NCBI RefSeq assembly: GCF_017315755.1
Contig: NZ_JAFLRJ010000027.1
Span: 1 to 41,600 of the forward strand
Source of the DNA: Streptomyces beijiangensis
GTDB lineage: Bacteria > Actinomycetota > Actinomycetes > Streptomycetales > Streptomycetaceae
Direction of reading: 5' to 3'
DNA length: 41,600 bases
A program made the translations under genes and the position numbers. Shown in pieces: positions 1-6,983 of the stretch. Within the stretch, counting starts at the first letter, position 1, and each line of letters begins with the position of its first letter. The notes beneath the pieces were generated by a model. It saw nothing but the letters and a program-made list of their open reading frames with translations, made no database searches and was not told the DNA's origin.

Positions 1-1
1 C

Positions 2-703
2 CCCTACCCCCACGTCCTCGCCTTCCCGCTCGCCATGCAGCTCATGGCAGGCCCCGGCTTCCCGCTCCCTCTCCTCGGCCTCGTACACACCCGCATAGAG
101 ATCACCGCCCACCAGCCCCTGCACCCCACCGACGAACTCGAACTCACCGTCTACGCAGCCGAGTTGAGCCCCCACCGCCGCGGCACAGAAGTCACCATGG
201 TCACCGAGGCCCGCCGCACAGGCGACCTGGTCTGGGAGTCCCGCAGCAAATACCTCGCCCGGCACACCACCACCGGACAGCGGGACCAGGCCGCACTCCC
301 GGAGTCCCTCCCCGCAACCGCAACCGCAACCGCAAGCACAACCGCAAGCACAACCGCAACCGCAACCACCACCTGGGAGCTCCCCGCCGGCCTCGGCCGC
401 CGTTACGCCGCCGCCTCCGGCGACCGCAACCCCATCCATCTCCACCCGCTCACGGCCCGCCTCTTCGGCTTCCCGCGCGCGATAGCCCACGGCATGTGGA
501 CCTTCGCCCGCTGCCTGGCCGAACTGGAGACCCAACCCACCTACGTACGCGCCGAGTTCACATCCCCCGCGCTACTCCCCAGCACGGTCGCCTTCGCCAC
601 CGAAGGCACAACTTTCCAACTCCTCAGCGGCAACAACAGCGACAGCGGCGGCACCCGCATCCACCTCACCGGGCAGACGGCACCCACCGCACCCCACGCA
701 TAA
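2..703 (+). CDS. MaoC-family dehydratase (5'-truncated by window edge)
   Basis: The reading frame is open from base 2, upstream of the first ATG at 35, so the gene begins outside the window and 233 residues are visible. The C-terminal part carries the hot-dog hydratase signature: 'SGDRNPIHLHPLTARLFGF' followed by 'AIAHGMW', which is the D-x-N-P-x-H catalytic helix of R-specific enoyl-CoA hydratases. The N-terminal part resembles the first hot-dog half of the double-hot-dog MaoC proteins common in actinomycetes. It probably hydrates or dehydrates acyl-CoA intermediates; the substrate is unknown. The two halves are joined by a low-complexity Ala/Thr/Ser linker encoded by short tandem repeats at about 312-372. 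Its 3' end overlaps the convergent TetR gene by 38 bp. Confidence 0.85.
   Translation, partial: PYPHVLAFPLAMQLMAGPGFPLPLLGLVHTRIEITAHQPLHPTDELELTVYAAELSPHRRGTEVTMVTEARRTGDLVWESRSKYLARHTTTGQRDQAALPESLPATATATASTTASTTATATTTWELPAGLGRRYAAASGDRNPIHLHPLTARLFGFPRAIAHGMWTFARCLAELETQPTYVRAEFTSPALLPSTVAFATEGTTFQLLSGNNSDSGGTRIHLTGQTAPTAPHA
312..372 (+). repeat. Hexanucleotide-type tandem repeat in the MaoC linker
   Basis: Repeated units of the type CGCAAC and CGCAAGCACAAC run through the linker codons and encode alternating Ala-Thr, Ala-Ser and Thr-Thr. Units are multiples of three bases, so slippage would change linker length without breaking the frame. Confidence 0.7.
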
Positions 704-1325
704 GGTTCCCGAGCCCCGCCCACGCGAAGTTCATCAGCGTCGCGGCGGCCTCCTTCGCGGAGACGCCTTCCGTGTCGTTCGCCCAGCCCGCCAGCGACTC
801 CGCCGCGCCCACCAGCGCCTGCGCAAGCCCCGCCACATCGCGATCGAGCAGCTCGGCATCCCGGTCCGAAGGGCCCCCGTGCGCCTCCCGCGCAGCCGCC
901 CCGATCAGCCCCGTCACGAACTCCACGATCTCGTCCCGCATCACCGCGACCTCACCGGCGAACGGCTCCCCGTGCGTACGGGCCTGCCGGTGCAGCACCG
1001 CCCACCCGTCCGGGTTCGACGCCGTGTGCTCGAAGAAGGCACCGAGCCCCGACCACAGCTGCCGGTCCGCCGTCGCCCCGGACTCGACCCCCGCCTGCAC
1101 CGCCGCCACCAACGCCGCCGCCTCGCGCCGGATGCACGCGGTGAAGAGCTCTTCCTTGGAGTTCAGGTACAGATACACCAGCGGCTTGGAGACCCCCGCC
1201 AGCTCGGCGATCTCGTCCATCGACGCGGCCCGGTACCCGAGCTGCCCAAAGGTCCGTACGGCAGCGTCCATCATCTGCTGCTCCCGTACGGCCCGCGGCA
1301 TCCGCTTGCCCTTGGCAGTGCTCAC
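666..1325 (-). CDS. TetR/AcrR-family transcriptional regulator
   Basis: A 219-residue protein with a typical TetR N-terminal helix-turn-helix at about residues 14-62 ('MMDAAVRTFGQLGYRAASM', then 'IAELAGVSKPLVYLYLNSKE'). A variable all-helical ligand-binding and dimerisation domain follows. Family length is usually 190-230. It lies 21 bp downstream of the sulfite-oxidase-like gene on the same strand, so the two may be cotranscribed, and its 3' end overlaps the convergent MaoC gene. The ligand and targets cannot be read from sequence. It may control its neighbours, but no operator was identified. Confidence 0.9.
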   Translation of the reverse strand: MSTAKGKRMPRAVREQQMMDAAVRTFGQLGYRAASMDEIAELAGVSKPLVYLYLNSKEELFTACIRREAAALVAAVQAGVESGATADRQLWSGLGAFFEHTASNPDGWAVLHRQARTHGEPFAGEVAVMRDEIVEFVTGLIGAAAREAHGGPSDRDAELLDRDVAGLAQALVGAAESLAGWANDTEGVSAKEAAATLMNFAWAGLGNLMRGVRWVPSAR

Positions 1326-1346
1326 GTGACAGCCCCTTCCGCCCGC

Positions 1347-2552
1347 TTACCCCCCGGTAAGGGTACGGACCGTCACCGGGTGCCTCACCACCGCATCGAA
1401 GAGATATCCCTGGGTGTTGGGCACGGCCCGCTCCGGCTGGGTGTTGCCCGCCGCGTCCGTCGCCCGTGCGAGCAGCTGCACCGAACCCGCCTCGCGGGGC
1501 CGCCACGGCACCGACCACCGCACCCAGCTGTCCCGCCGCGGCGCGTCCCGCAGCTGCACGCGCCGCCACCGCGCACCCCCGTCCGTACTGACCTCGACCC
1601 GCCGCACCGGAGCCTTCCCCGACCACGACCGCCCCGTCAGCTCATGCGTCTCGCCCGCCGTCAGTACGGCCCCCTGCGCCAGCTCGAAGGCGGACTTGAT
1701 GGTCTGCCGGGTCAGCGGAGCGCTGCCCTCCGCCGGATAGCCGGACCCGAAGAGCCGGTAGAAGTCGGTGTTCCACGGCGAGTACAGCGGCTCGGCGCTC
1801 ACCTCGATGTCGCCGACCCACTTCACGGAGGCGATCCCGATCCAGGAGGGCACGATGACGCGCACCGGGAAGCCGTGGTCGTACGGGAGGGGCTCGCCGT
1901 TCATCTCGTACGCGAGGATCACGTCGTCCAGCGCCTTCCTGACGGGCAGCGGCCGGCGCACATGGCCCAGGTTCACGCCCCCGGTGACGTACTCGTCGTC
2001 GAGACCGCGCGGCATCACATCCACCGCGTCCCGGCTTATCCCGGCCCGGCGGAGCACGTCCGAGAGCCGCACCCCGCGCCAGTGGGCCACACCGACGGCG
2101 CCCAGCGTCCATGCCGTACCGGTGACGGTGTCGCCCTGCTGGGAGGTGTAGAAGCTGCGGCCGTTGCCCGCGCATTCGACGGCGGCGGTGCGGGTGACGG
2201 AGGGGAGTCTGCGCAGCTGGTCGTAGGTGAAGCGGACGGGTGCACCGCGCAGACCGCTGCCCCAGACGGTGAGGCCCCAGGTCTTCTCGTCCAGCACCGG
2301 GGTCGAGGTGTGGTTGCGGACGAAGAAGCGGTCCACAGGGGTGTGCAGACCGGTGGAGCGGAGGGCGGCGAAGTTGGTCTCGGCGTTGGTGCCGCGGACG
2401 GTGAACAGCTCGGGCGGCAGTGGCTTCACAATGCCGGGGGCCGCGATGCCGGGAGCCGCAGTGGCGGCGAACGAAGGTGCCGCGTAGCCGAGTTGGGCGG
2501 CGACGGGGGCGGCTGCGAGCAGCTTCAGGACAGCACGACGGGCAGGGATCAT
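1347..2552 (-). CDS. Sulfite-oxidase-family molybdopterin oxidoreductase, Tat-exported
   Basis: A 401-residue protein. The N-terminus has a twin-arginine signal of the form ARRAVLK followed by an Ala-rich hydrophobic stretch (to about residue 30), so it is probably folded with molybdopterin in the cytoplasm and exported by Tat. Residues about 75-260 form the sulfite-oxidase catalytic domain, with the expected molybdenum-ligating Cys127 in 'AVECAGNGR'. The C-terminal 120 residues resemble the Mo-cofactor dimerisation domain. There is no haem domain, as in bacterial SorA/SoxC-like enzymes. The likely reaction is oxidation of sulfite or a related small substrate outside the membrane; the electron acceptor is unknown. 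It is preceded by a Cys-rich leader peptide (2613-2660), which supports a role in sulfur metabolism. Confidence 0.88.
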   Translation of the reverse strand: MIPARRAVLKLLAAAPVAAQLGYAAPSFAATAAPGIAAPGIVKPLPPELFTVRGTNAETNFAALRSTGLHTPVDRFFVRNHTSTPVLDEKTWGLTVWGSGLRGAPVRFTYDQLRRLPSVTRTAAVECAGNGRSFYTSQQGDTVTGTAWTLGAVGVAHWRGVRLSDVLRRAGISRDAVDVMPRGLDDEYVTGGVNLGHVRRPLPVRKALDDVILAYEMNGEPLPYDHGFPVRVIVPSWIGIASVKWVGDIEVSAEPLYSPWNTDFYRLFGSGYPAEGSAPLTRQTIKSAFELAQGAVLTAGETHELTGRSWSGKAPVRRVEVSTDGGARWRRVQLRDAPRRDSWVRWSVPWRPREAGSVQLLARATDAAGNTQPERAVPNTQGYLFDAVVRHPVTVRTLTGG

Positions 2553-2612
2553 CGCAGGACTCCTCAGCAGGAAAGGCTCAACGGAATTACCGGAACGCGA
2601 AAAGTGCAGGCG

Positions 2613-2660
2613 TCAGCGACAACAACAGCGGCGCGACAGAGGGCGCGACATGACAGCCAT
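2613..2660 (-). CDS. Poly-cysteine leader peptide upstream of the sulfite-oxidase gene
   Basis: This 15-codon ORF reads MAVMSRPLSRRCCCR and stops 60 bp before the sulfite-oxidase start. Three consecutive Cys codons just before an Arg and a stop match known actinobacterial cysteine-responsive attenuator ORFs, where ribosome progress through Cys codons controls expression of the next gene. A good promoter (-35 CTGACC, 18-bp spacer, -10 TAGGAT) ends 6 bases before the ATG, so the message is probably leaderless. The second ATG (residue 4) is an alternative start. Cys-dependent control is inferred from the family precedent. Confidence 0.68.
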   Translation of the reverse strand: MAVMSRPLSRRCCCR

Positions 2661-2666
2661 GCGGTG

Positions 2667-2696
2667 ATCCTAGAGCGCGCCCCCGCACCGGGTCAG
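2667..2696 (-). promoter_or_regulatory. Promoter for leader peptide and sulfite-oxidase gene
   Basis: On the minus strand a -35 CTGACC (2691-2696) and a -10 TAGGAT (2667-2672) are separated by 18 bp. The expected start of transcription falls on or next to the A of the leader ATG at 2660. Confidence 0.6.
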
Positions 2697-2715
2697 CTCT
2701 TCGCCCGCAAACGCA

Positions 2716-2750
2716 GGAGTGCCCCCGGCCGAGACGGCCGGGGGCACTCC
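2716..2750 (-). terminator. Hairpin downstream of the ancestral symporter 3' end
   Basis: This is a perfect 15-bp stem, GGAGTGCCCCCGGCC paired with its complement across a 5-base loop. It lies 21 bp beyond the stop codon of the orphaned symporter tail. Before element insertion it would have terminated the symporter transcript and insulated the sulfite-oxidase promoter. Confidence 0.85.
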
Positions 2751-2771
2751 TGTACTGATCTGGCGTTGCGG

Positions 2772-2930
2772 TTACGCGGCGACCGCGACCGGCGTCTTGT
2801 CCTCGACCGGCTCGGCCGAGCCGATGGAGTCGATCGGCGACGACGAGGCGGAGTTGTACGCGTCGAGGTCGAGGATCTTCTCGCGGGCCGAGACGATCAC
2901 CGGGACCAGCGACTGGCCCACGACGTTCGT
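2772..2930 (-). pseudogene. Orphaned 3' end of the DAACS symporter gene
   Basis: The minus strand encodes a tail beginning T-N-V-V-G-Q and ending in 'KTPVAVAA' and stop TAA (2772-2774). This aligns with the C-terminus of the symporter encoded at 8821-10149, which has T-N-V-A-G-Q at the same place. The fragment has no start and is cut exactly at the shared core 2921-2930, so it is read as the original chromosomal end of the gene, displaced by integration of the element to its right. Identity to the replacement tail is only partial. Confidence 0.85.
2921..2930. other. Left attachment-site core (attL)
   Basis: CGACGTTCGT is identical to the core at 8970-8979. Left of it is chromosome (symporter tail), right of it is the element. 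Joining the outer flanks recreates a putative attB with a dyad: GGCCCACG on one side and CGTGGCC on the other of ACGTT. The exact crossover dinucleotide is not determined. Confidence 0.75.
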
Positions 2931-2987
2931 AACCCTACTGTCTGTATATACGTTGGCACTGCGGTGACACCGACAGAGGGGGCCAGC

Positions 2988-4427
2988 GTGGCCAAGCCGA
3001 AGCGCGTGGCGATCTACGTCCGCATCAGCAAGGACCGCAAGGGGCAGGAACTCGGCATCCAGCGCCAGGAGAAGGCATGCCGCGAACTCTGCGAACGGCT
3101 CGGGTGGGGCGTCTACAGGGTCTACCCAGAGAACGACGTATCAGCATCGACAACGAGCAAGCGCAAGCGCCCGGCGTACACGGAGATGATGCGTGACGCA
3201 CGCGATGACCTGATCGACGGCATCGTCGTCTACTCCATCGACCGTCTGACGCGACGCATCACCGAGCTGACCAACTTCCTGGAAGAACAGAAGGAACACG
3301 GCTTCGCCTTCGCCACCACGGAGGGCGAGGACACTTCCTCAGCCAATGGCCGGATGATCCTGACGATCAAGGGCGCGGTGGCCCAGCAGGAGACCGAGCG
3401 CATGTCAGAGCGGATCAACAGTTCCTTGCTCCAGCGCCGGGAGAAGGGCAAGCCGCACGCAGGCGGCCCCCGCGTCTTCGGATTCGAGCCAGGCTCGAAC
3501 TTCCAGCGGGTTGTTCCTGGCGAAGTCGAGCTGATCCGGCGCGGATACGAAATGCTCATGGGAGGCGAGAAGACCCCGGGCGATGTGGCGCGCCTCTGGA
3601 CCGGGGCGGGGGCACAGACACCAGGGGCGACCGCTTGGACCATCCAGAAGGTCAAGCGCGTGTACCGGTCCGAGCGTGTCGGCGGCATCGTCACCTACAA
3701 GGGCCAGGACATCGGAGACAGCGTCTACCCCCACCCGCTGAACCGCGTGGAGTGGGAGAACATCCAGACCGTCCTGGACGAGCGGGCCACACCTGCCGCC
3801 CAAGGATCCGGCAAGCGGAAGCACGTCTATTCGGGCTTCCTGAAGTGCGGCAACTGCCAATCGAAGATGCGCGTGCAGTGGGCGACCGTACAAGGCCGAA
3901 CCTTCCGCCGGACGCTCTGCCACTCCGGGCAGGTAGGCAAGGATGGCCAGCTTGGATGCGGGAAGGTCAGCCGCTCATACACATGGATAGAGGAGCGGTT
4001 GGACGAGGTAATCGAGGCCGCCATACGGAGGCGCCAGCCGCAGGCGCAGGCAGCCCCCACCGAGGATCTGACCGGAGCCATCTCCGTGCTGGAGGAGCGC
4101 ATCCGAGGGCTGCAAGGCCGCTGGAAGAACGGCCAGATGGAGGACGAGGACTACTTCGACTCCCTGAAGCATCTACGGGCGGAGTTGACCGCTCTCGGTG
4201 CGCGGGAGGCGGCTCAGGCCGTCCGACGCTCGCGCACGACAGCCGACGCGCTCACGGTCTGGCTGGACAAGGACGCAGAGAACCTTGAGCGTCGCCGAGC
4301 CATCGTCGCGAGCGTGATCAAAGAGGTCGCGGTATTCAGTGTCGGTCGAGGGCGAAGGAAGCCCCCGGAGATCGATTCCATCAAGGTCACGCCGCTCGGG
4401 GACGAGAGTCAGACGGCGGAGAACTAG
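2988..4427 (+). CDS. int: Large serine recombinase (integrase)
   Basis: A 479-residue site-specific recombinase starting at GTG 2988, with an AGAGGGGG ribosome binding site 6-8 bases upstream. The open frame extends far upstream but that part is shadow sequence. The resolvase catalytic domain (about 5-150) has the nucleophile motif 'YVRIS', with Ser14, and the Arg-rich 'YSIDRLTRR' strand. The recombinase domain follows (about 170-275), then a zinc ribbon with Cys287, Cys290, Cys311 and Cys324, and a coiled coil at about 350-395 ('LEERIRGLQGRWKNGQ'). No frame damage was seen. It should recombine the att cores that flank this element. Its stop TAG overlaps the convergent neighbour's TAG within one CTAG. 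Confidence 0.95.
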   Translation: MAKPKRVAIYVRISKDRKGQELGIQRQEKACRELCERLGWGVYRVYPENDVSASTTSKRKRPAYTEMMRDARDDLIDGIVVYSIDRLTRRITELTNFLEEQKEHGFAFATTEGEDTSSANGRMILTIKGAVAQQETERMSERINSSLLQRREKGKPHAGGPRVFGFEPGSNFQRVVPGEVELIRRGYEMLMGGEKTPGDVARLWTGAGAQTPGATAWTIQKVKRVYRSERVGGIVTYKGQDIGDSVYPHPLNRVEWENIQTVLDERATPAAQGSGKRKHVYSGFLKCGNCQSKMRVQWATVQGRTFRRTLCHSGQVGKDGQLGCGKVSRSYTWIEERLDEVIEAAIRRRQPQAQAAPTEDLTGAISVLEERIRGLQGRWKNGQMEDEDYFDSLKHLRAELTALGAREAAQAVRRSRTTADALTVWLDKDAENLERRRAIVASVIKEVAVFSVGRGRRKPPEIDSIKVTPLGDESQTAEN

Positions 4428-5032
4428 GCAGTTTCGTTTGGATCATCAGGCGGATCAGGGGCGGATGCCCGCGCATGAGTCGGGCTGGAGGGGGCCTCGG
4501 CGGGCCGGCACCAGACTTCTGCCTCGGCTATCGCAGCCGAGGAGTAGAGCGGATCCTGGGTGATCAGCGGCATGCCCTCGATGCGTTTCCCGTCGACCGT
4601 GATCGCTCCGGTGCGGCACGGCATCCACACTGTCGAAAGCACATGTGGCTCACCGCCGAGGTCGTACGCCTCGTTCCGAGTCAGTTGGCGGTCGAAGGGA
4701 TCCGTCACCTCGACCTCGATGCCACCGGCCGCCGCACGCATTCCGGAGGCGAGGTCGAGGTCCCATTCCACCGGCGCCGTGGTCAGCTCCGGTTCGTGCC
4801 AGGGCAAGCCCGCCGTCACGTCGGCGAAGTGGCGGTTGAACGAAGTCGCCAGCCACTGGCTGAGTTCCGGATCGGGACCGACCACCCGGACCCGCTCAGC
4901 ATCGCCGTACACGAGGGCATGGCCAGTGCCTCGCTCCGACCAGTCCACCCGCCAGACCGAGGCGTACGCGACAGCTTGTTCGCCGCAATAAAGCGTGAGG
5001 AACGGATTGGCACCGATCAATCGAACCCGCAT
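4424..5032 (-). CDS. Uncharacterised 202-aa protein of the element
   Basis: Not recognised. It starts at ATG 5032, nine bases after the stop of the preceding small ORF, and ends in a TAG that shares CTAG with the integrase stop. The protein has no obvious signal peptide or transmembrane helix. The N-terminal half looks like a compact domain with several Trp residues ('VWRVDWSERGTGHALVYGD'). The last 30 residues are Pro/Ser/Asp-rich and probably disordered. It occupies the space between integrase and rep, where AICEs normally carry xis and occasionally cargo. A directionality or cargo role is possible but not supported by a motif. Confidence 0.65.
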   Translation of the reverse strand: MRVRLIGANPFLTLYCGEQAVAYASVWRVDWSERGTGHALVYGDAERVRVVGPDPELSQWLATSFNRHFADVTAGLPWHEPELTTAPVEWDLDLASGMRAAAGGIEVEVTDPFDRQLTRNEAYDLGGEPHVLSTVWMPCRTGAITVDGKRIEGMPLITQDPLYSSAAIAEAEVWCRPAEAPSSPTHARASAPDPPDDPNETA

Positions 5033-5041
5033 GAGGCGACC

Positions 5042-5218
5042 CTACCCACCACACGCCTTCCGGCCCCCTCGATGATCCAAACGAGACCGACTAGTGCGAC
5101 CAACGAGGCAGCTGTCCACCACGGCCGCCAGCCGTTGTTCGTAGTCAGCCGGAGGATGCCACCGATCAAGGATCTCAGCGATCCACTCCGGGACTTGAGG
5201 GGGAGGCCCGTCATTCAA
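5042..5218 (-). CDS. Small ORF coupled to rep (Xis position), TTG start
   Basis: Reading from TTG 5218 gives 58 residues beginning (M)NDGPPPQVPEWIAEILDRW and stopping at TAG 5042-5044. The TTG overlaps the rep stop (CCTTGA), with a GGGGGGAA ribosome-binding stretch inside rep. Small proteins with a PP-x-VPEW-x-x-x-I start are, in my recollection, common next to rep in Streptomyces integrative plasmids. A competing ORF from ATG 5214 to 5017 encodes a 65-residue hydrophobic peptide in another frame. I prefer the TTG frame because of its family-like N-terminus and clean end before the next gene. No helix-turn-helix was seen, so calling it an excisionase would be a guess. Confidence 0.45.
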   Translation of the reverse strand: MNDGPPPQVPEWIAEILDRWHPPADYEQRLAAVVDSCLVGRTSRSRLDHRGGRKACGG

Positions 5219-6198
5219 GGGCTTCCCCCCTCTCGCTCGCGGAGCAGGGCTTCACGGGCAACCTCACGGTTGGCGTGCAGGTCGTCCGCGATACCAGCGG
5301 CGATTGCGGCGGCCCCAGGAGCGTGGCCGGAGCCGACGTAGCGCCACTGCACCTCGGTGATCAAACTCGGATCGTTGGCGCCCTGTTCACCGTGCCCAAG
5401 ATGCTCCGCTCGGTCGGCACGCAGGGCCGCGTATGTCGTCGAGTAGGCGCGGGACTTGGTGAGGATGTGGCCCCGGTATCCAAGGGTGTGAGCCCAAGCC
5501 CGCAGGTGCAGGGGCGCGTACTCGGGCAGTCCGCCGAGGTTCCAGCAGGTCCGCATGAGCGTGCGCACGTGGTCCGTGACCGGAGCGGCGTCGATGTCGT
5601 CCGAGGTGGTGAGCCTGTGGTCGGTGCCGGCGCCGGTCTCGCTCGCTCCCTTGGTCACGCACTTCGCGACGTACGCGGCTACAGCTTCGTCATCCGGGCC
5701 AAGGCCGTCACCCCGCAGAGGACGGGCGTCGACCTGAACACCCCAGCGGAGGGCGAGTTCACCGACCGCGGGGCTGTAAGCCGTCCGGACCACGACCCGA
5801 GACGCGGACGCACGCACGGCGTCGGCCATCAATTCCGCGGTGCCCCATGCCGGGGGTTCGTCGTCCGGTCCGGCCGGGCCATCGAGGCGGACGACCGCAT
5901 GCATAGTGGCGCAGGATCTCGCCCGTGGCCGCGTCTCGCGTGGTGGATGAGCCGGACAGGTGCACCGGGTGTGCGCATCCACCGGTGGCTGCGATCTGCT
6001 CCAACCAGCGGGAGAATTGGGGGTCTTGGGCAAGTCGGATCGCGTCGCGATCTGCTTCGGAGAGCTGACGCAGGCGCGTCGCGCGGTCGAGGGCGGCGCG
6101 CCTGTCAGCCGGAGCGGAGTTGGGTGTGATGGCGGGGACCTTCCGCGGTGGGCCGCCGAAGCGGCACGCTGGGTGGGTGGTGGCGCGCTGTCGTCCAT
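5215..6198 (-). pseudogene. RepSA-like replication initiator, internally deleted and frameshifted
   Basis: The start (ATG 6198 with an AAAGGAG ribosome binding site) and stop (5215) are in one open frame of 327 codons, but only its second part is authentic. From ATG 5904 the protein reads HAVVRLDG, the later half of the HUH (H-F-H) region of Streptomyces Rep proteins, then the YxxK-type 'YVAKCVTKG' and the conserved tail 'WAHTLGYRGHILTKSRAYST'. The authentic N-terminus ('DAIRLAQDPQFSRWLEQIA', 'GGCAHPVHLSG', 'DAATGEILRHY') lies in a different frame at about 5905-6100. At least one frameshift lies near the start. At about 5904-5910 an out-of-frame deletion removed the central region, including most of the first HUH motif. 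It should not be functional. Confidence 0.8.
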
Positions 6199-6243
6199 GG
6201 CTTGTGCTCCTTTGCTTGTGTGGCCGGTCGTGTCGATCTCAGG

Positions 6244-6357
6244 TCAGCGGATGGTGCCGGTACCCCGGCAGACGCGGCAGCGGTGGCGCATTCCGGTCCA
6301 GGTCCTCCGGGCTCCTTCGCCCTTGCAGTGGGTGCACCTCACGCGACTCATGGGCAT
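6244..6357 (-). CDS. 37-aa DnaJ-type zinc-ribbon peptide
   Basis: This ORF is short but has two CxxCxGxG motifs, CTHCKGEG and CRVCRGTG, 12 residues apart, as in the DnaJ central zinc finger. A GGAAGG ribosome binding site lies 5-6 bases before ATG 6357 (ATG 6351 is an alternative). Peptides of this kind are commonly found just upstream of rep in Streptomyces integrative plasmids, and it sits between the small membrane protein and rep in the same direction. It probably binds one zinc ion; the role is unknown. Confidence 0.7.
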   Translation of the reverse strand: MPMSRVRCTHCKGEGARRTWTGMRHRCRVCRGTGTIR

Positions 6358-6372
6358 GTCTGTCCTTCCAGT

Positions 6373-6570
6373 TCAGGTGTGGGAGAAGCCGCTGATGACC
6401 CAGGTGACAAGGCCGTGGATGGTGAAGATCACGGGCGTCTGTCCGAGGTAGACCCCGAAGAGCCCGACGCAGACCGCTTCCCAGGGCCGTACCTCGCGGG
6501 AGCGGACGAGGAGGACGGTGATGATTCCGAAGATCACCGCGAGGCCGGACGCTGTACCTTCGTTGATCAT
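6373..6570 (-). CDS. Small two-helix membrane protein of the AICE transfer region
   Basis: Sixty-five residues from ATG 6570, which overlaps the stop of the Tra fragment (ATGA). It has a first transmembrane helix at about 8-23 ('SGLAVIFGIITVLLV'), a short basic/polar link 'RSREVRPWEAV', and a second hydrophobic stretch from about 32 to 60 ending 'FSHT'. The R-E-V-R-P-W link and the SxFxHT end match a small membrane protein I associate with the tra-rep interval of Streptomyces conjugative plasmids, possibly related to intramycelial spread. The exact role is not established. It appears intact. Confidence 0.7.
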   Translation of the reverse strand: MINEGTASGLAVIFGIITVLLVRSREVRPWEAVCVGLFGVYLGQTPVIFTIHGLVTWVISGFSHT

Positions 6571-6983
6571 TTGTCGTCTCCTTCCAGTGCCGCGAGTACG
6601 CGGTCTATGACGGGGAGTTCGGGGGTCATGGCCGAGTACTTCCGGGACATGGCCATGGCTTCGGCGGTCGTTGTCAGATGGGATCGCGCGCGGCTCCAAC
6701 CGCCGTCCGACCCTGTGCAGACCGCCACGCCCTGTTCCTCAGCAGCGATCGACTGGGCCACGGCTACGGCGTCTTTGTTGAGGTCACCGAGCGCCATTTC
6801 CGCTGTGCCGGGGTCGTTGACCCGGTGGCAGACCCGGCCGCCGAGTTGGGCGCGCAGGGCGGTGACTCCGGGCCCGAGGTCGGAGCCGACGCGTTGCCCG
6901 GCAACGACCAGGTCCGAGCTACTGCGGCGGACGGATATGTCCAACATCAACAGCGCCGCTCTGGAGTCGATCGAGCAGGGCAT
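6567..6983 (-). pseudogene. C-terminal fragment of a Tra/FtsK-type DNA translocase
   Basis: The encoded sequence 'VRAQLGGR'-like region ('LRAQLGGRVCHRVNDPGTAE', 'MALGDLNKDAVAVAQSI', 'GGWSRARSHLTT') matches the C-terminal end of the FtsK/SpoIIIE-related conjugal translocases (TraSA/TraB) of AICEs. Those proteins are several hundred residues long and have Walker A and B motifs; here only about 125 residues survive and both Walker motifs are missing. Apparent starts (ATG 6983 or 6947) are fortuitous. The fragment runs head to head into the truncated regulator at about 6935-6950, which suggests a single deletion removed the N-termini of both genes. Confidence 0.78.

Noticed and set aside
312..372. 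Short repeats considered as a CRISPR-like array
   Set aside because: Units are 6-12 bases, in frame in a coding linker and have no spacers.
2553..2771. Possible tRNA or tRNA fragment as the integration target
   Set aside because: No cloverleaf found. The junction sequences are protein-coding and match the symporter.
879..2987. Very long open frame running into the integrase from 879
   Set aside because: The part before GTG 2988 is antisense to the sulfite-oxidase and TetR genes, is Arg/Pro/His-rich and has no family features. A good ribosome binding site marks 2988 as the start.
5017..5214. 65-codon ATG ORF with a hydrophobic segment after rep
   Set aside because: It overlaps the next gene and the better-supported TTG ORF. 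Kept only as an alternative in the small-ORF entry.
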